From the NCBI GenBank assembly GCA_049487715.1, contig CP150560.1, positions 620,001 through 684,000 on the forward strand: a DNA stretch of 64,000 nt. Direction: 5' to 3'. The stretch comes from Pycnococcus provasolii (Eukaryota; Chlorophyta; Pseudoscourfieldiophyceae; Pseudoscourfieldiales). The translations under genes and the position numbers were made by a program. Every line of letters starts with the position of its first letter. The first letter of the stretch is position 1. Positions 50,658-60,393 of this stretch are shown one piece after another. The notes under the pieces are model-generated. The model searched no databases and was not told the origin of the DNA. It saw only the letters and a program-made list of their open reading frames with translations.

Positions 50658-51893
50658 TTACGGCGCGGCGACGATATCGGGAGGATTACACGCCTCAAGA
50701 TGCTTGAACAATTTCGTGCGTGACGAAAATTCAGCGCCGCAGTTTTCACACTTTGATGCCTTGCTATGGGTCGTCAGCGGGTCGGCGGCAACGCATGCCG
50801 CGCATCGCGCGTATCCAGCCTCGCCAGCTTGTGGCACGCACTGCGCAGCGGGCGTTCCTCGAACGGGCCCTCGCGTCGTCCCTCCGTTGAAGTTGAGAAA
50901 CTGCTGAGCCGAAAAGCTGCCCTCATCCTTCCATTCGCCGCAAGCGGAGCACTGCGCTGGCAGTGTCGGCCGAAACGCCGCGAGCTGCACGGTGATTTTC
51001 ACAGCGCGCATTCCTAGACTTTGCACGTCGACGACGTTCGGTGTTTCGCACGTGCGCCAGTTGTCTCGTGGCCACCACACCGTCTGACCCCGCTTCGACC
51101 TGTCGCTTCGAATGAGTCGCTGCTTCGTTGAGAAGGCGAGTTTTGCGGTGGTTGCTTCTTCGGTTGGTCTTTGTGTTGTGTCCAGCGCGCGCAGTTTATC
51201 CTCGACGGTTCGTATGCCGAGCATGTCAAGCTCTAAGTCCTGAAATTCCTGTTCCGCGACGCGTTGTATGTTGACGCCGCTCGCGACGCATCTCGCGTAC
51301 AGGCAGTTATCCTCTCCTCCCCATCCCCAGTACCTGTTTGACCATCCGTGCGCTTTGGTGAACCCGAGTTGGTCGAATATGGTGACCCCTCCGAAGCACG
51401 CGTTCCCGTCATATCTCGAGTTCGCCGCCTGTACGACCCTTACCGATCCTGCATTATTACTATTCTCCGTCCCAAGCTTAGCGAATGGCTTTGTGTATTC
51501 GAGGAATGTGCGAGGTGATGGCAAAAGATCGACGTCGTGGAACGCGATGAAGTACTGCTCCCCTGGGGAGGTAGTGTGAGACACAGATTCTGAGGAGATG
51601 TCAAGAGAAGGAGGCGGCAGTATGTTTTCACGAATGGCGTAGGCGTATCCGACATTCAACAACTGTCCTCTGTTGAACGGCAAAGAATCACAAGACTGCT
51701 CGACGACGATGAGATCAACCGTAAGATCAGCCCCCCCAAGATCGTCCCTCATCCCCAACCCTTGAAAACTTAGGTGTTGAAAGTGGTTGACAAATCTTAA
51801 GAGTTGCCCATGTCTCGTTTTTGAGTAATCCTCCCGATACGGAACGACTATTATTAAGTGAGCAGATACATGCTGTGGAACCACGCCAGACAT
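50658..51893 (-). CDS. Beta-1,4-galactosyltransferase-7-like enzyme fused to zinc-finger modules
   Basis: This is a 411-residue protein. Residues about 10-200 follow the GT7 beta-4-galactosyltransferase pattern: HLIIVVPYRED, NRGQLLNVGYAYA, FHDVDLLP with the metal-binding D120-V-D122, CFGGVTIF and WSNRYWGWGGEDNCLYAR. The closest type is B4GALT7 (xylosylprotein galactosyltransferase). Unlike Golgi enzymes there is no N-terminal signal anchor: the catalytic motif starts within 12 residues of Met. The C-terminus has CSACGEWKDEGSF..CAAC-type paired cysteines and a C2H2 finger CENCGAEFSSRTKLFKHLEAC, split here as CENCGAEF and KLFKHLEAC. This implies a cytosolic or nuclear enzyme, or one acting on an unusual acceptor. 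Confidence 0.78.
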   Translation of the reverse strand: MSGVVPQHVSAHLIIVVPYREDYSKTRHGQLLRFVNHFQHLSFQGLGMRDDLGGADLTVDLIVVEQSCDSLPFNRGQLLNVGYAYAIRENILPPPSLDISSESVSHTTSPGEQYFIAFHDVDLLPSPRTFLEYTKPFAKLGTENSNNAGSVRVVQAANSRYDGNACFGGVTIFDQLGFTKAHGWSNRYWGWGGEDNCLYARCVASGVNIQRVAEQEFQDLELDMLGIRTVEDKLRALDTTQRPTEEATTAKLAFSTKQRLIRSDRSKRGQTVWWPRDNWRTCETPNVVDVQSLGMRAVKITVQLAAFRPTLPAQCSACGEWKDEGSFSAQQFLNFNGGTTRGPVRGTPAAQCVPQAGEAGYARCAACVAADPLTTHSKASKCENCGAEFSSRTKLFKHLEACNPPDIVAAP

Positions 51894-52208
51894 ACGGACA
51901 TGCGACTTCAGTCAGCTTCCCGACTAACCGGTTGTTTGAGGAAAGGGATCCCTACGTGGGGCCCCAGGGGGGGGGGGGGGGGTAGAAATTCTAATTCGAT
52001 CCGTACCGGTCGGGTATTGTTTTCATCGGGGGGGGGAAAAACCCAAGGGAAAGAAGGTGGAGAATTAGCACTGAGAGGAGGAGAAATTCTCTGAAAGAAA
52101 GGGGGAGCCTCTGCGTTGTACAAATCTCGGGAGCCTCCCTCCCCTCGGCCCGGCTGCGCATCCCATCCCCCCGAAGTTCGCATCCGTCTCCATTATTTCC
52201 GGCTCGTC
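51894..52208. other. Divergent spacer with G-runs
   Basis: About 315 bases between divergent genes, with a G16 run near 51967 and a G9 run near 52028. No gene is seen. Confidence 0.6.
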
Positions 52209-54332
52209 ATGCCCCACCCCACGTCGTCCCGCTACTGCTCGCAACTACCTCGCTGCTGTGTCGTTGGCGTCGCCACGCTGAACCAGTGGGCGCTGGACTT
52301 CGAGGGTAACTTGCGTCGAATCAAAGCTTCGATTTCACGTGCGCGGTCACTTTCATGCACCTACCTCCTCGGCCCCGAGCTCTCCGTCACGGGATACGGA
52401 TGCGAAGATCACTTCCTCGAACTTGACACAGAAACGCACTCTTGGGAAGCACTATGCGCTTTGCTCCGTGACGGATTCACCGAGTCCGTCGTCGTCGACG
52501 TGGGCATGCCCATCGTGCACAGAGGCGTGCGCTACAACTGCCGCGTCGTCATGCTCGACGGGAAAATCCTACTCATAAGACCCAAGCGGTGCTTAGCGGA
52601 TGACGGAAACTACAGAGAACCGAGGTACTTCACGCCGTGGAGACGAACGAACACGGTGGAAAATTATCACCTTCCTGACGTCGTGCGTGCCGTGCACGGC
52701 CAGGAAACGTGCCCTTTCGGAGACGCCATCCTGCGGTTCGACGACACGACGCTCGGGTTCGAAACGTGCGAGGAACTCTTCACGCCGGATGCGCCGCACA
52801 TACGACTCGCGCTGAACGGCGTCGAAATCATTGCGAACGGAAGTGGGAGCCACCACCAACTGCGCAAACTCAACCAGCGTCTTGACCTCATACAGAGCCC
52901 CACGAGGAAAATGGGTGGAGTGTACCTGTACGCCAACTGCAGAGGGTGCGACGGCGGACGACTCTACTACGACGGATGCAGCTGCGTCGTGTCAAACGGC
53001 GACTTAGTCGCGCAAGGATCGCAGTTCGCCGTCGAGGAGGTGGAGGTCACCACCGCTCGTGTTGACCTAGACAGCGTCGTGAGCCACCGCGCGGCATTTC
53101 GATCCATGGCTGACCAGGCGTCGCACGAAACGCCTCTTGCGGAGGTCCATGTTAAGTTTCGACTATGCAGCACCGCCGAAGACTGCGTGCCGTCAGACGC
53201 CATATCACCGCACATACACACGCCAGAAGAAGAGATCGCGCTTGGGCCCGCGTGCTGGCTCTGGGACTACCTGCGACGCAGCCGCGCGTCGGGTTACCTC
53301 CTCCCCCTATCCGGTGGTGCGGACTCGAGCTCCACCGCCGCCATCGTCGGGTCCATGTGCCAGCTTGCGTGCACGGCGGCACGATCGGACGCACGTGTTG
53401 CCTCGGACGTGCGTCGCCTCGCGCAACTTGCGGATAATCAGCCGCTTCCCATTCCCAACAAGCTCGCCGCTTGCGTGTTCACTACGCTGTACCTTGGCAC
53501 GGAGAACAGCGGCGTAGAAACGCGCAAGCGATCCGAGGAGCTTGCCAAGGAGGTGGGCGCGCGTCACATGGACGTTCGGGTAGACAGCCTCGTCGCGGCG
53601 CTCGTCGCGCTCTTTGCGGCGGTGACTGGAAAGAAACCTCGATTCAAGGTTCACGGTGGCACGATCGCGGAAAACCTCGCTCTGCAGAACATTCAGGCAC
53701 GGCTGCGCATGGTTGTCAGCTTCCTGTTCGCGCAGCTGCTACCGTGGGTGCGCGGTGAGAGCGGGTTCCTGCTCGTGCTTGGCTCAGCGAACGTTGACGA
53801 GGCTCTGCGCGGCTACATGACGAAGTACGACTGCAGCAGCGCGGACATCAACCCGATCGGAGGCATCTCCAAGGTGGATCTCAAGGCATTCCTGCGCTGG
53901 GGTGCGGATAATCTCGGCTATCCGAGCTTGGCAAAGGTGGAAGCGGCACCGCCCACCGCCGAGCTCGAGCCTCTCGCGGAAAATGGAGAAGTGGCTCAGA
54001 CGGACGAGGTGGACATGGGTATGACGTACGCGGAGTTGAGCGTATTTGGCCGTCTTCGCAAGATGGCGCGCCTTGGTCCCGTTTCCATGTTCCAGCGCCT
54101 GAGACATCAGTGGGCGAGCATGCATAGCGCGTCGGAGGTGGCCACGAAGGTGAAGCGATTCTTCACATACTACGCAATGAATCGGCATAAGATGACAACG
54201 CTGACGCCAAGTTATCATGCTGAAAGCTACTCCCCAGACGACAACCGCTATGATCTACGCCCGTTTCTCTACAACACAAAATGGCCGTGGCAATTTGCGC
54301 GCATCGACCAGCTCGCGGCGACTGGCAAGTGA
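52209..54332 (+). CDS. NADSYN1: Glutamine-dependent NAD+ synthetase
   Basis: This is a 707-residue enzyme, matching eukaryotic NADSYN length, that makes NAD+ from nicotinic acid adenine dinucleotide using glutamine. The N-terminal nitrilase-fold amidotransferase has the Glu-Lys-Cys triad E57 (GPELSVTGYGCED), K126 (RPKRCLADDGNYRE) and C187 (GFETCEELF). The synthetase domain has the PP-loop LPLSGGADSSSTAAIVGSM (S368), then ENLALQNIQARLRM, GSANVDEALRGYMTKYDCSSADINPIGG (core GSANVDEALRGY) and DMGMTYAEL. The start is at 52209. No targeting peptide, so cytosolic. It converges with the Ldh2-CBL fusion, 116 bp between stops. Confidence 0.95.
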   Translation: MPHPTSSRYCSQLPRCCVVGVATLNQWALDFEGNLRRIKASISRARSLSCTYLLGPELSVTGYGCEDHFLELDTETHSWEALCALLRDGFTESVVVDVGMPIVHRGVRYNCRVVMLDGKILLIRPKRCLADDGNYREPRYFTPWRRTNTVENYHLPDVVRAVHGQETCPFGDAILRFDDTTLGFETCEELFTPDAPHIRLALNGVEIIANGSGSHHQLRKLNQRLDLIQSPTRKMGGVYLYANCRGCDGGRLYYDGCSCVVSNGDLVAQGSQFAVEEVEVTTARVDLDSVVSHRAAFRSMADQASHETPLAEVHVKFRLCSTAEDCVPSDAISPHIHTPEEEIALGPACWLWDYLRRSRASGYLLPLSGGADSSSTAAIVGSMCQLACTAARSDARVASDVRRLAQLADNQPLPIPNKLAACVFTTLYLGTENSGVETRKRSEELAKEVGARHMDVRVDSLVAALVALFAAVTGKKPRFKVHGGTIAENLALQNIQARLRMVVSFLFAQLLPWVRGESGFLLVLGSANVDEALRGYMTKYDCSSADINPIGGISKVDLKAFLRWGADNLGYPSLAKVEAAPPTAELEPLAENGEVAQTDEVDMGMTYAELSVFGRLRKMARLGPVSMFQRLRHQWASMHSASEVATKVKRFFTYYAMNRHKMTTLTPSYHAESYSPDDNRYDLRPFLYNTKWPWQFARIDQLAATGK

Positions 54333-54448
54333 AGCAACAATGTGCGTCATTAGTTATTTATTTAATTTCTTCTACCAAATACCATTAATCTTGATATACG
54401 TCTCCCATTCTCCGTATGTAGTAGTATTTTGCTGCGGGATCTCTCACC

Positions 54449-56878
54449 TCACTTGCTTGTCTTAACCTTCGACTCAAGCTCGCGAATGCGCTCGAGAAGC
54501 CACGACTCGCGTGCCTCGAGCTCCTCCACCGAGCGAGAGGCTGACACGTCCGCTGGCTTGCCCGTCGTTTCCATCAGGTATTCGTCCATCACCTCCTTCA
54601 AATCTGCAATCAGGTCCTCGGCATCCTCGATACCAGCACTGATTCTCACCAAGTCATCCGTCAGGCCGCGCTCCGCTCGCACCTCCGCGGGAATGGACGC
54701 ATGCGACATGAAGCAAGGCATGGAGATCAGGCTGCTCACGCTGCCAAAGCTGACGGTGATCTTGAACAGCTTCGACTTCTCGCAGATTGCGCGGCTCGCG
54801 TTGACATCGTGCGTGTTGAACGACAGCAGGCTCCCGTACCCCGACGCCTGCCTTCGCTGCACGTCGTGATTTGCGTGCGTCTCTAGCCCAGGGTAGTGCA
54901 CGCGCGAAACGAGCGGGTGCTTTTCGAGGAAGCGCGCAATCTTCATGGCGTTATCCGACTGCTTGTCCATGCGAAGCTTCATCGTCTTAATTCCTCGAAT
55001 GCTCAGCCAGCAGTCGAAAGGAGAAGCGGCAGTTCCCTCCGAGTTCTGGTGGAAGTAGATCTCGTCGCCGAGTTCCTTTCCCTTCGTGGTCAGCAGGCCT
55101 GCGGTGACGTCACTGTGTCCCGCGATGAACTTCGTTGCCGAGGTCATCGAGACATCTGCGCCGAGATCGAGAGGGCGCTGGTACACGGGCGCCATGATGG
55201 AGTTATCCACGCAAATGACGGTGTCCGGATTCGCCTTCTTAGCCATGGCCGAGATGCGCTGCAGGTCGATCACCTGCATGCGCGGATTCGTCGGCGACTC
55301 GAGCATGAGCAGCTTCACCTTGTTCTTGTTCAGCGCCGACTCCACCGCATCGAGGTCTGACATAACGACGTGCACGACATTGATATCCTGCTTCGGAAGC
55401 ACGGAGCCGAGCAGGCGGCTCGTTCCACCGTAGATGTCGTCGCCGGCGAGGATCGTTTCTCCGCTGCGCACAATACGAGTCACCGCGGTGAGTGCCGCCA
55501 TACCGCTCGCAAAAGCGAAACCTCGGTCACCACCCTCGAGCTCAGCAATGTGGTGCTCGAGTTGGGCCCGCGTGGGATTGCCACTTCGCGTGTAGTCGTA
55601 CGGCCCCATCGAAACGGCATCTGGCTGTTTGAACGTTGCTGTCTGATATAGCGGCGGAGCCACCGCGGCGTACGGATCGTCGCACGGATCCGTGGGGTGC
55701 ACGAGTCTCGTGTCCATGCCCCAGGAGTCTTTTCCGGTGCCGCGGGAGGTTGAGGGTGCACCATTCGACTCGGGCATTCCTCCTGACGATGCGGCGAAAA
55801 TGGACGAGGGTGCGGTTGCAGAATCCGCCGAGTCACGCGGAGGCGCCTTAGCGGCCATGTCCTGAAGATCTTTCCACAGATTCGCTTCCACTTCGATGGA
55901 TCCGGCGCGCTCGTTCGCATCCTCGACGCGATCTCCTCTCTCGCCGGGCAGGAGAATCTCTCCATGATCGGGAAGGGGCTCGCACTTCTTCACGCGTCGG
56001 CACACCGTGTCCACGCGTCGTTGGAACTCGTCAGCCGTCCATCCCAGCTGCTTCGGGTCGATGCACACGACAAGGTTTCCCCAGCTCTTCTTCGCCTTCT
56101 TGTCTTCGATGGCTGCATTCGTCAGCGCTCCTCCGAGGAGCTCAACAAGCAGCGCCAGAGACGACCCCTTGTGGCCTCCGTCAAAGACGCGGATGGCACC
56201 ACCGTCGAGCACCTCAGACGGGTCGGTGGTGACACGGCCTGCGGCGTCCTGCGCGACACCTTCTGGAATTTTCCGGCCGGCTGTTTTCGCCTCAAGCAGC
56301 CCGAAGAGCGCATACGCGGACGTTGCGAGGTCCATGACGAGCGGGCTGGACGTGTCTGAGGTTGGAAATCCTGCGGCGATCGGGTTCGTCCCGAATAGCG
56401 CCTCCTTGCTTCCGTACGGCGCGACGAACTCCGGGCTCTGCGCGAAGGCGAGGCATATGACGCCTTGCTTCGCCGCCTGTCTGCAGTAGTACCCGAGCGC
56501 GCCTGTGGATGTGGACGTGTTGTGCGTTCCCACGATTCCCACACCGGCGCTCTTCGCCTTTTGCACCGCCATTTCCGTTGCGCGATACAGGACCGCCATG
56601 CCCACTTCTCTGTTTCCGTTGATGCGCGCGCACGTCGCGGTATCGTGCTCGACGCGCATGGGCGTCGCATCTTCGTTCCTCGCGAGTCCGTTGGTTGTGA
56701 TTTTGATGATTCCCTGGTTGTTTCCCCTCATTTGCGCGTACATCATGACGTCAAGGAGCACGGCGGCGTCGTTGGCGCTGTACCCGATGGTTCGTATGGC
56801 GTCGAGCGCGGTATCTCTGAGCTCCTGCATGTCGACGAGCACATCTGACGACGATGAACCCGAGCCTGACGAGTTCAT
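54449..56878 (-). CDS. Fusion: Ldh2/malate-dehydrogenase-2-type oxidoreductase plus cystathionine beta-lyase
   Basis: This is one uninterrupted 809-residue frame. Residues about 10-345 are an Ldh2/YlbC/ComC-family NAD(P) oxidoreductase (MYAQMRGNNQGI, GVGIVGTHNTSTSTGALGYY, FGTNPIAAGFPT, MDLATSAYALF, DGGHKGSSLALLVELL). A Ser/Pro linker follows, then from about residue 387 a plant-type cystathionine beta-lyase: PLYQTATFKQP, DYTRSGNPTR, FASGMAAL, ESPTNPRMQ, SATKFIAGHSD with PLP lysine K583, and VSFGSVSSLISMPCFMSHA. The end is a short coiled coil. CBL makes homocysteine, pyruvate and ammonia in methionine synthesis. No transit peptide is evident although plant CBL is plastidial. The oxidoreductase could act on the keto or imino by-product; that is inference. 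Confidence 0.86.
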   Translation of the reverse strand: MNSSGSGSSSSDVLVDMQELRDTALDAIRTIGYSANDAAVLLDVMMYAQMRGNNQGIIKITTNGLARNEDATPMRVEHDTATCARINGNREVGMAVLYRATEMAVQKAKSAGVGIVGTHNTSTSTGALGYYCRQAAKQGVICLAFAQSPEFVAPYGSKEALFGTNPIAAGFPTSDTSSPLVMDLATSAYALFGLLEAKTAGRKIPEGVAQDAAGRVTTDPSEVLDGGAIRVFDGGHKGSSLALLVELLGGALTNAAIEDKKAKKSWGNLVVCIDPKQLGWTADEFQRRVDTVCRRVKKCEPLPDHGEILLPGERGDRVEDANERAGSIEVEANLWKDLQDMAAKAPPRDSADSATAPSSIFAASSGGMPESNGAPSTSRGTGKDSWGMDTRLVHPTDPCDDPYAAVAPPLYQTATFKQPDAVSMGPYDYTRSGNPTRAQLEHHIAELEGGDRGFAFASGMAALTAVTRIVRSGETILAGDDIYGGTSRLLGSVLPKQDINVVHVVMSDLDAVESALNKNKVKLLMLESPTNPRMQVIDLQRISAMAKKANPDTVICVDNSIMAPVYQRPLDLGADVSMTSATKFIAGHSDVTAGLLTTKGKELGDEIYFHQNSEGTAASPFDCWLSIRGIKTMKLRMDKQSDNAMKIARFLEKHPLVSRVHYPGLETHANHDVQRRQASGYGSLLSFNTHDVNASRAICEKSKLFKITVSFGSVSSLISMPCFMSHASIPAEVRAERGLTDDLVRISAGIEDAEDLIADLKEVMDEYLMETTGKPADVSASRSVEELEARESWLLERIRELESKVKTSK

Positions 56879-58116
56879 GATTGCTTGGAGCGACGGCAGC
56901 AGAGGACGAGCAGCAGAGCGAGAACGAGAGGAAGACCGAGAACGAGAGGATGAAGACCCACGCAGAGGAGAAACACCACGAGCAACACGACGAGCAGACG
57001 CAGAAGACGAGCGACGAGGAGAAAGATGACGAAGACAAGAGTGAAGTCATGACTCAAAAGCCTAACCCAAAAGCCAAGCAAGCCAAGCCAGCCAAGCAAG
57101 CCAATAAGCCAATAAGCAAGGGGAGAGTGAGAATGACACGGGTCAGCAATCAGGATAGGATGTCTGCTCTGCGATGAAGATGATGAAAATGGAGGTTCCC
57201 GAGCGATGTTGATGAGAAAAGGGGAAGGGAACGAGAAAAGCGATAACAACAACAGCTCTGGGAAAAGGGATCCCGTGGGTTGCGTTGCGTTGCGTTGGGA
57301 AATAAATGGGGATCCCTTCTTGGGGAACCACTGTACGATCCGTTTTCCTTTGCCCGGAGCCGGAAATTCCCGGACCCCGCACTCTATTATGCTCGGGTTC
57401 GGGGGGTTAGGGTGCTTCCACCGGCGCAGCCTGAACGAAGCTTCGGGCGTCGACGGAGCGGGCGTCAGCAGAGGGCCGAAGACTGCGAAGAGCGCGCCGA
57501 CGACCACGCGTCCACGGCTCCACGCCTGGTGTGAGGCTCGAGGACGTGCTCCCAACGCTCAAGACCGACGGGCACTCGGGCAGGCTCGCTCTTTCTCGAA
57601 CAACGAACGTGCCGTAGGTCAACTCTCTGCAATCCGCCGTGGAAGGACCTCGAGCGGTTGGCGCAGTTGCTGTGGGAGACGCGAGTGCTCAGCAACAGTG
57701 GTGGTGGTTCGCGCTCGCGCCTTGACGGCGGTGGCTGACACCCCGCCTTCAGGCTTCTTTTGGACGCCGCGCGCGCAGTTTTCGCTCTAGTGCTACTTCC
57801 GCTAGTGCGGTACTGGCGGCCTGGCGCTGGCGCAGGAGTACCCACCGACTACTTCGGCGACGCTTCGGCTGCCGCGAAGCGTCGCCGAACGACAAATCAC
57901 AGAGAGCTCGCGAAAGGCGCGCGGGCTGAGGTCTTGGAGACGCTCGGCGAGCAAGGCGAAGCGAGCTTGAACGCGTAATCTATACCAAGAGAGAAATCAT
58001 GAATTGAGATTCGATTATTCGGGGATGGATTTCCCCTGGAATTCTTCGGGGCAGATTTTCCAGCTCTTCTCCACCATACGATTCTTCCCTCATCATCCTC
58101 GGGGGGAAATCCATTC
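56879..58116. other. 1.2-kb divergent region, possible gene relic
   Basis: It lies between the Ldh2-CBL and ABC1K genes. At 57531-57720 a plus-strand frame with protein-like texture (VRLEDVLPTLKTDGHSGRL, stop, VNSLQSAVEGPRAVGAVAVG) and at 57835-57979 another (PTDYFGDASAAAKRRRTTNH to TAA) could be remnants of one broken gene, but no family is recognised. It also contains AAGCCAAGC repeats at 57068-57120 and the hairpin at 57853. Confidence 0.4.
57853..57889. repeat. Perfect 15-bp inverted repeat, 7-base loop
   Basis: TTCGGCGACGCTTCG (57853-57867) pairs exactly with CGAAGCGTCGCCGAA (57875-57889). Confidence 0.95.
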
Positions 58117-60105
58117 ATGGGTAGCCCCATGGCCGTGGCGCCTCTCTCGCGTTCGCGTTCGCCTTCGCCTTCGCCTTCGCGTTCGCGGTGCTCTCGCTCT
58201 CATGCTCACGGGGTGCTTAGGGTGGTTTCGGGTGTGCGTGATGACGTTCCTGGCCATTCTTTGTGCTTTGGCACGGGTGGCGTTGGCTTGCGTTTGGCTG
58301 CTTCCAACCCCTCTTTCGTCGGTATTCATGGTTTGATCCATACGGGAACAAGAAGTAGCAGAAGAAGAAGATGTTCGCGAAATCTTCTTCAGCGACTTCA
58401 CGCAGCGACCACCAATATGGTGGTGGACAGCCCTGATACGGCGCACCACGCAGGCTTAGCCGCAGAGATGTCAATCGACGCCATCAACTTGGCGGCGCGC
58501 GTCATCGCAGTCACGCTGCAGTTCTCGAAAATGATCGCAAACACTGCTGTCAACATCACCGCGGAGAACGAGAGGGACGTGTCGAAAAAGGCTTTGTTAG
58601 CACGCGAATTTGCGGACGTGGCGCCAAAGCTAGGACCGACGTTTGTCAAACTTGGACAGACACTCGCCAGTCGACCGGATATCATCGGCGTCGCCGCGGC
58701 TTCCACGCTCGAAACGCTGCAAGACGCCGCGCCGCCGTTCGACGCCAAGGAAGCCGCGAAAGTCATCCGCGACGAACTCGGCAGTGCCGACGACCAAACT
58801 ATTCGCGAATCAGACGCGCTTCCTGCTGGACTGTTCACGGAGACGCACCTTCCACGCACACCCATCGCCGCGGCATCTTTTGGACAGGTGTACCGTCTGC
58901 ACAGAGCCAGCGACGGCGTCGCGCTCGCCGTCAAAGTGCAGCGCCCGGGCGCGCTGCGACGCGTTGCGCTCGACGTCGTGCTGCTCAGAAAATCGTTGCG
59001 AGTCGTCAGCAAGGCGGCTGGCACGTCCACGGACTTCAGCTACCTCGCGGACGAGGTGGGACGCGCGCTGTACGGCGAGCTGGACTACATCGCAGAGGCT
59101 GCGAACAGCGAGAAATTTGCCGCATTGCACGCGTCGTGCGTACCACGTCCGTGCGTTCCCGCAGTTGTCAGAGATGGGTACACGACCACGCGCATCCTCA
59201 CGACGAGGTGGGTGAACGGCGCAAGTCCCAAGGAGCTGCTCGCCACCGCGAGGGACTCAGGAAGCGACAAGGCACGCCGCGACGCGCTGCAGCTTGTCGA
59301 CCTCGGCGTCGCGTGCAGTCTTGCGCAGCTGCTTGACACGAAGTACATGCACGGAGACCCACACAGCGGCAATCTGCTGCTAGCACCAGCGGGAGCGAAC
59401 GACCAGTCGGCATTCGCTGGCATGGAGCACGAGGCGAACGTCGTGGATGAACCTAGGCTCGTGTACCTCGATTTTGGGAGCGTGGTGGAGGTCACGCCAG
59501 AGCACGCAAGCGCGATGCTCGCTTCGCTCGTGCATCTGCATCGCAACGATTGGCGCGCCTTTGCAATGGATCTTGGCGGAATGGGTCTGTTTAAGCCAGG
59601 AACGGATGCCGAGGCTGTAGCAGATGCCGTTGCCGAGAGCTTTGGAGGGAGCAGTGACAACAACAACGGAGAACCTGTTTCGCCTTCGTTCACGGCGATT
59701 GCCAAGGGACTTGCAAAGGTGGCTCTCAAGTTTCGATTCCGTCTTCCCGGCTACTACGTCGTTGTCGTCCGATCGCTCGCAACGCTCGAGGGTGTAGCGC
59801 TCGCGGCGGATCCGAACTTCAAAATTGTGCGCGCGGCGTACCCGCGAGCCATTGCTCAGCTGCTGAGCGCCTCGGCGGGAGATCCCAAGGGACGCGAGCT
59901 TCTTGAGGAAATTGACATCGCTTCGCTGCGCGGTGCTACACGCGGCGGCGCCGATGTTCGGAAGTTTGCCACACGCGGTGGCGCGCAGGGCCTGCGGCAG
60001 CTCATGATGCTATTGCTTGTGGGGGTAAAGGTTGTCATGAAAGGACTGCTAAAAGTAATGGCAAGCATGCTCACGCGAATGAAGCGCCGCCTGGCATTTG
60101 TATGA
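58117..60105 (+). CDS. ABC1K/ADCK/UbiB atypical kinase, organelle-targeted
   Basis: This is a 662-residue protein. The first 70 residues are Arg/Ser/Pro-rich, partly from a TTCGCG hexamer repeat (RSRSPSPSPSRSR), fitting a plastid transit peptide. The UbiB kinase-like fold shows the KxGQ motif (K178-L-G-Q181), the Ala-rich nucleotide loop PIAAASFGQVYR, catalytic Lys K273 in LAVKVQRP, GDPHSGNLLL (D414, N419) and LDFGS (D452). ABC1K proteins regulate prenylquinone metabolism in plastoglobules (plastid) or ubiquinone synthesis (mitochondria, COQ8). The hydrophobic C-terminus (LMMLLLVGVKVVMKGLLKVM) may bind membrane. The start at 58117 has a good context; Met5 is an alternative. Confidence 0.9.
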   Translation: MGSPMAVAPLSRSRSPSPSPSRSRCSRSHAHGVLRVVSGVRDDVPGHSLCFGTGGVGLRLAASNPSFVGIHGLIHTGTRSSRRRRCSRNLLQRLHAATTNMVVDSPDTAHHAGLAAEMSIDAINLAARVIAVTLQFSKMIANTAVNITAENERDVSKKALLAREFADVAPKLGPTFVKLGQTLASRPDIIGVAAASTLETLQDAAPPFDAKEAAKVIRDELGSADDQTIRESDALPAGLFTETHLPRTPIAAASFGQVYRLHRASDGVALAVKVQRPGALRRVALDVVLLRKSLRVVSKAAGTSTDFSYLADEVGRALYGELDYIAEAANSEKFAALHASCVPRPCVPAVVRDGYTTTRILTTRWVNGASPKELLATARDSGSDKARRDALQLVDLGVACSLAQLLDTKYMHGDPHSGNLLLAPAGANDQSAFAGMEHEANVVDEPRLVYLDFGSVVEVTPEHASAMLASLVHLHRNDWRAFAMDLGGMGLFKPGTDAEAVADAVAESFGGSSDNNNGEPVSPSFTAIAKGLAKVALKFRFRLPGYYVVVVRSLATLEGVALAADPNFKIVRAAYPRAIAQLLSASAGDPKGRELLEEIDIASLRGATRGGADVRKFATRGGAQGLRQLMMLLLVGVKVVMKGLLKVMASMLTRMKRRLAFV

Positions 60106-60393
60106 ATAAACATGAGATTCCTCATTCAGTAATGAAGTGTACTTTACTCTGTCCAGCGGTCGTCCATTCACACCATTCACTTTCACCATTCAGCCCATTC
60201 ATTCACCGGCGCCATTCACAGCGCGTTTTTGTACATTGCGCAGGTGATTTCGAAGGTTGTATCACTCTATCAGGGCGCTTTCGTTGGCATAGTGAGGTCT
60301 CCGGTTGAGACTTCAAAAAGCAACGAGTTGCATGTCTTCTCAGCGAGACATGTGTAGGTGTAAATAAGAATTGTGCACTACATCGAAGATTCA

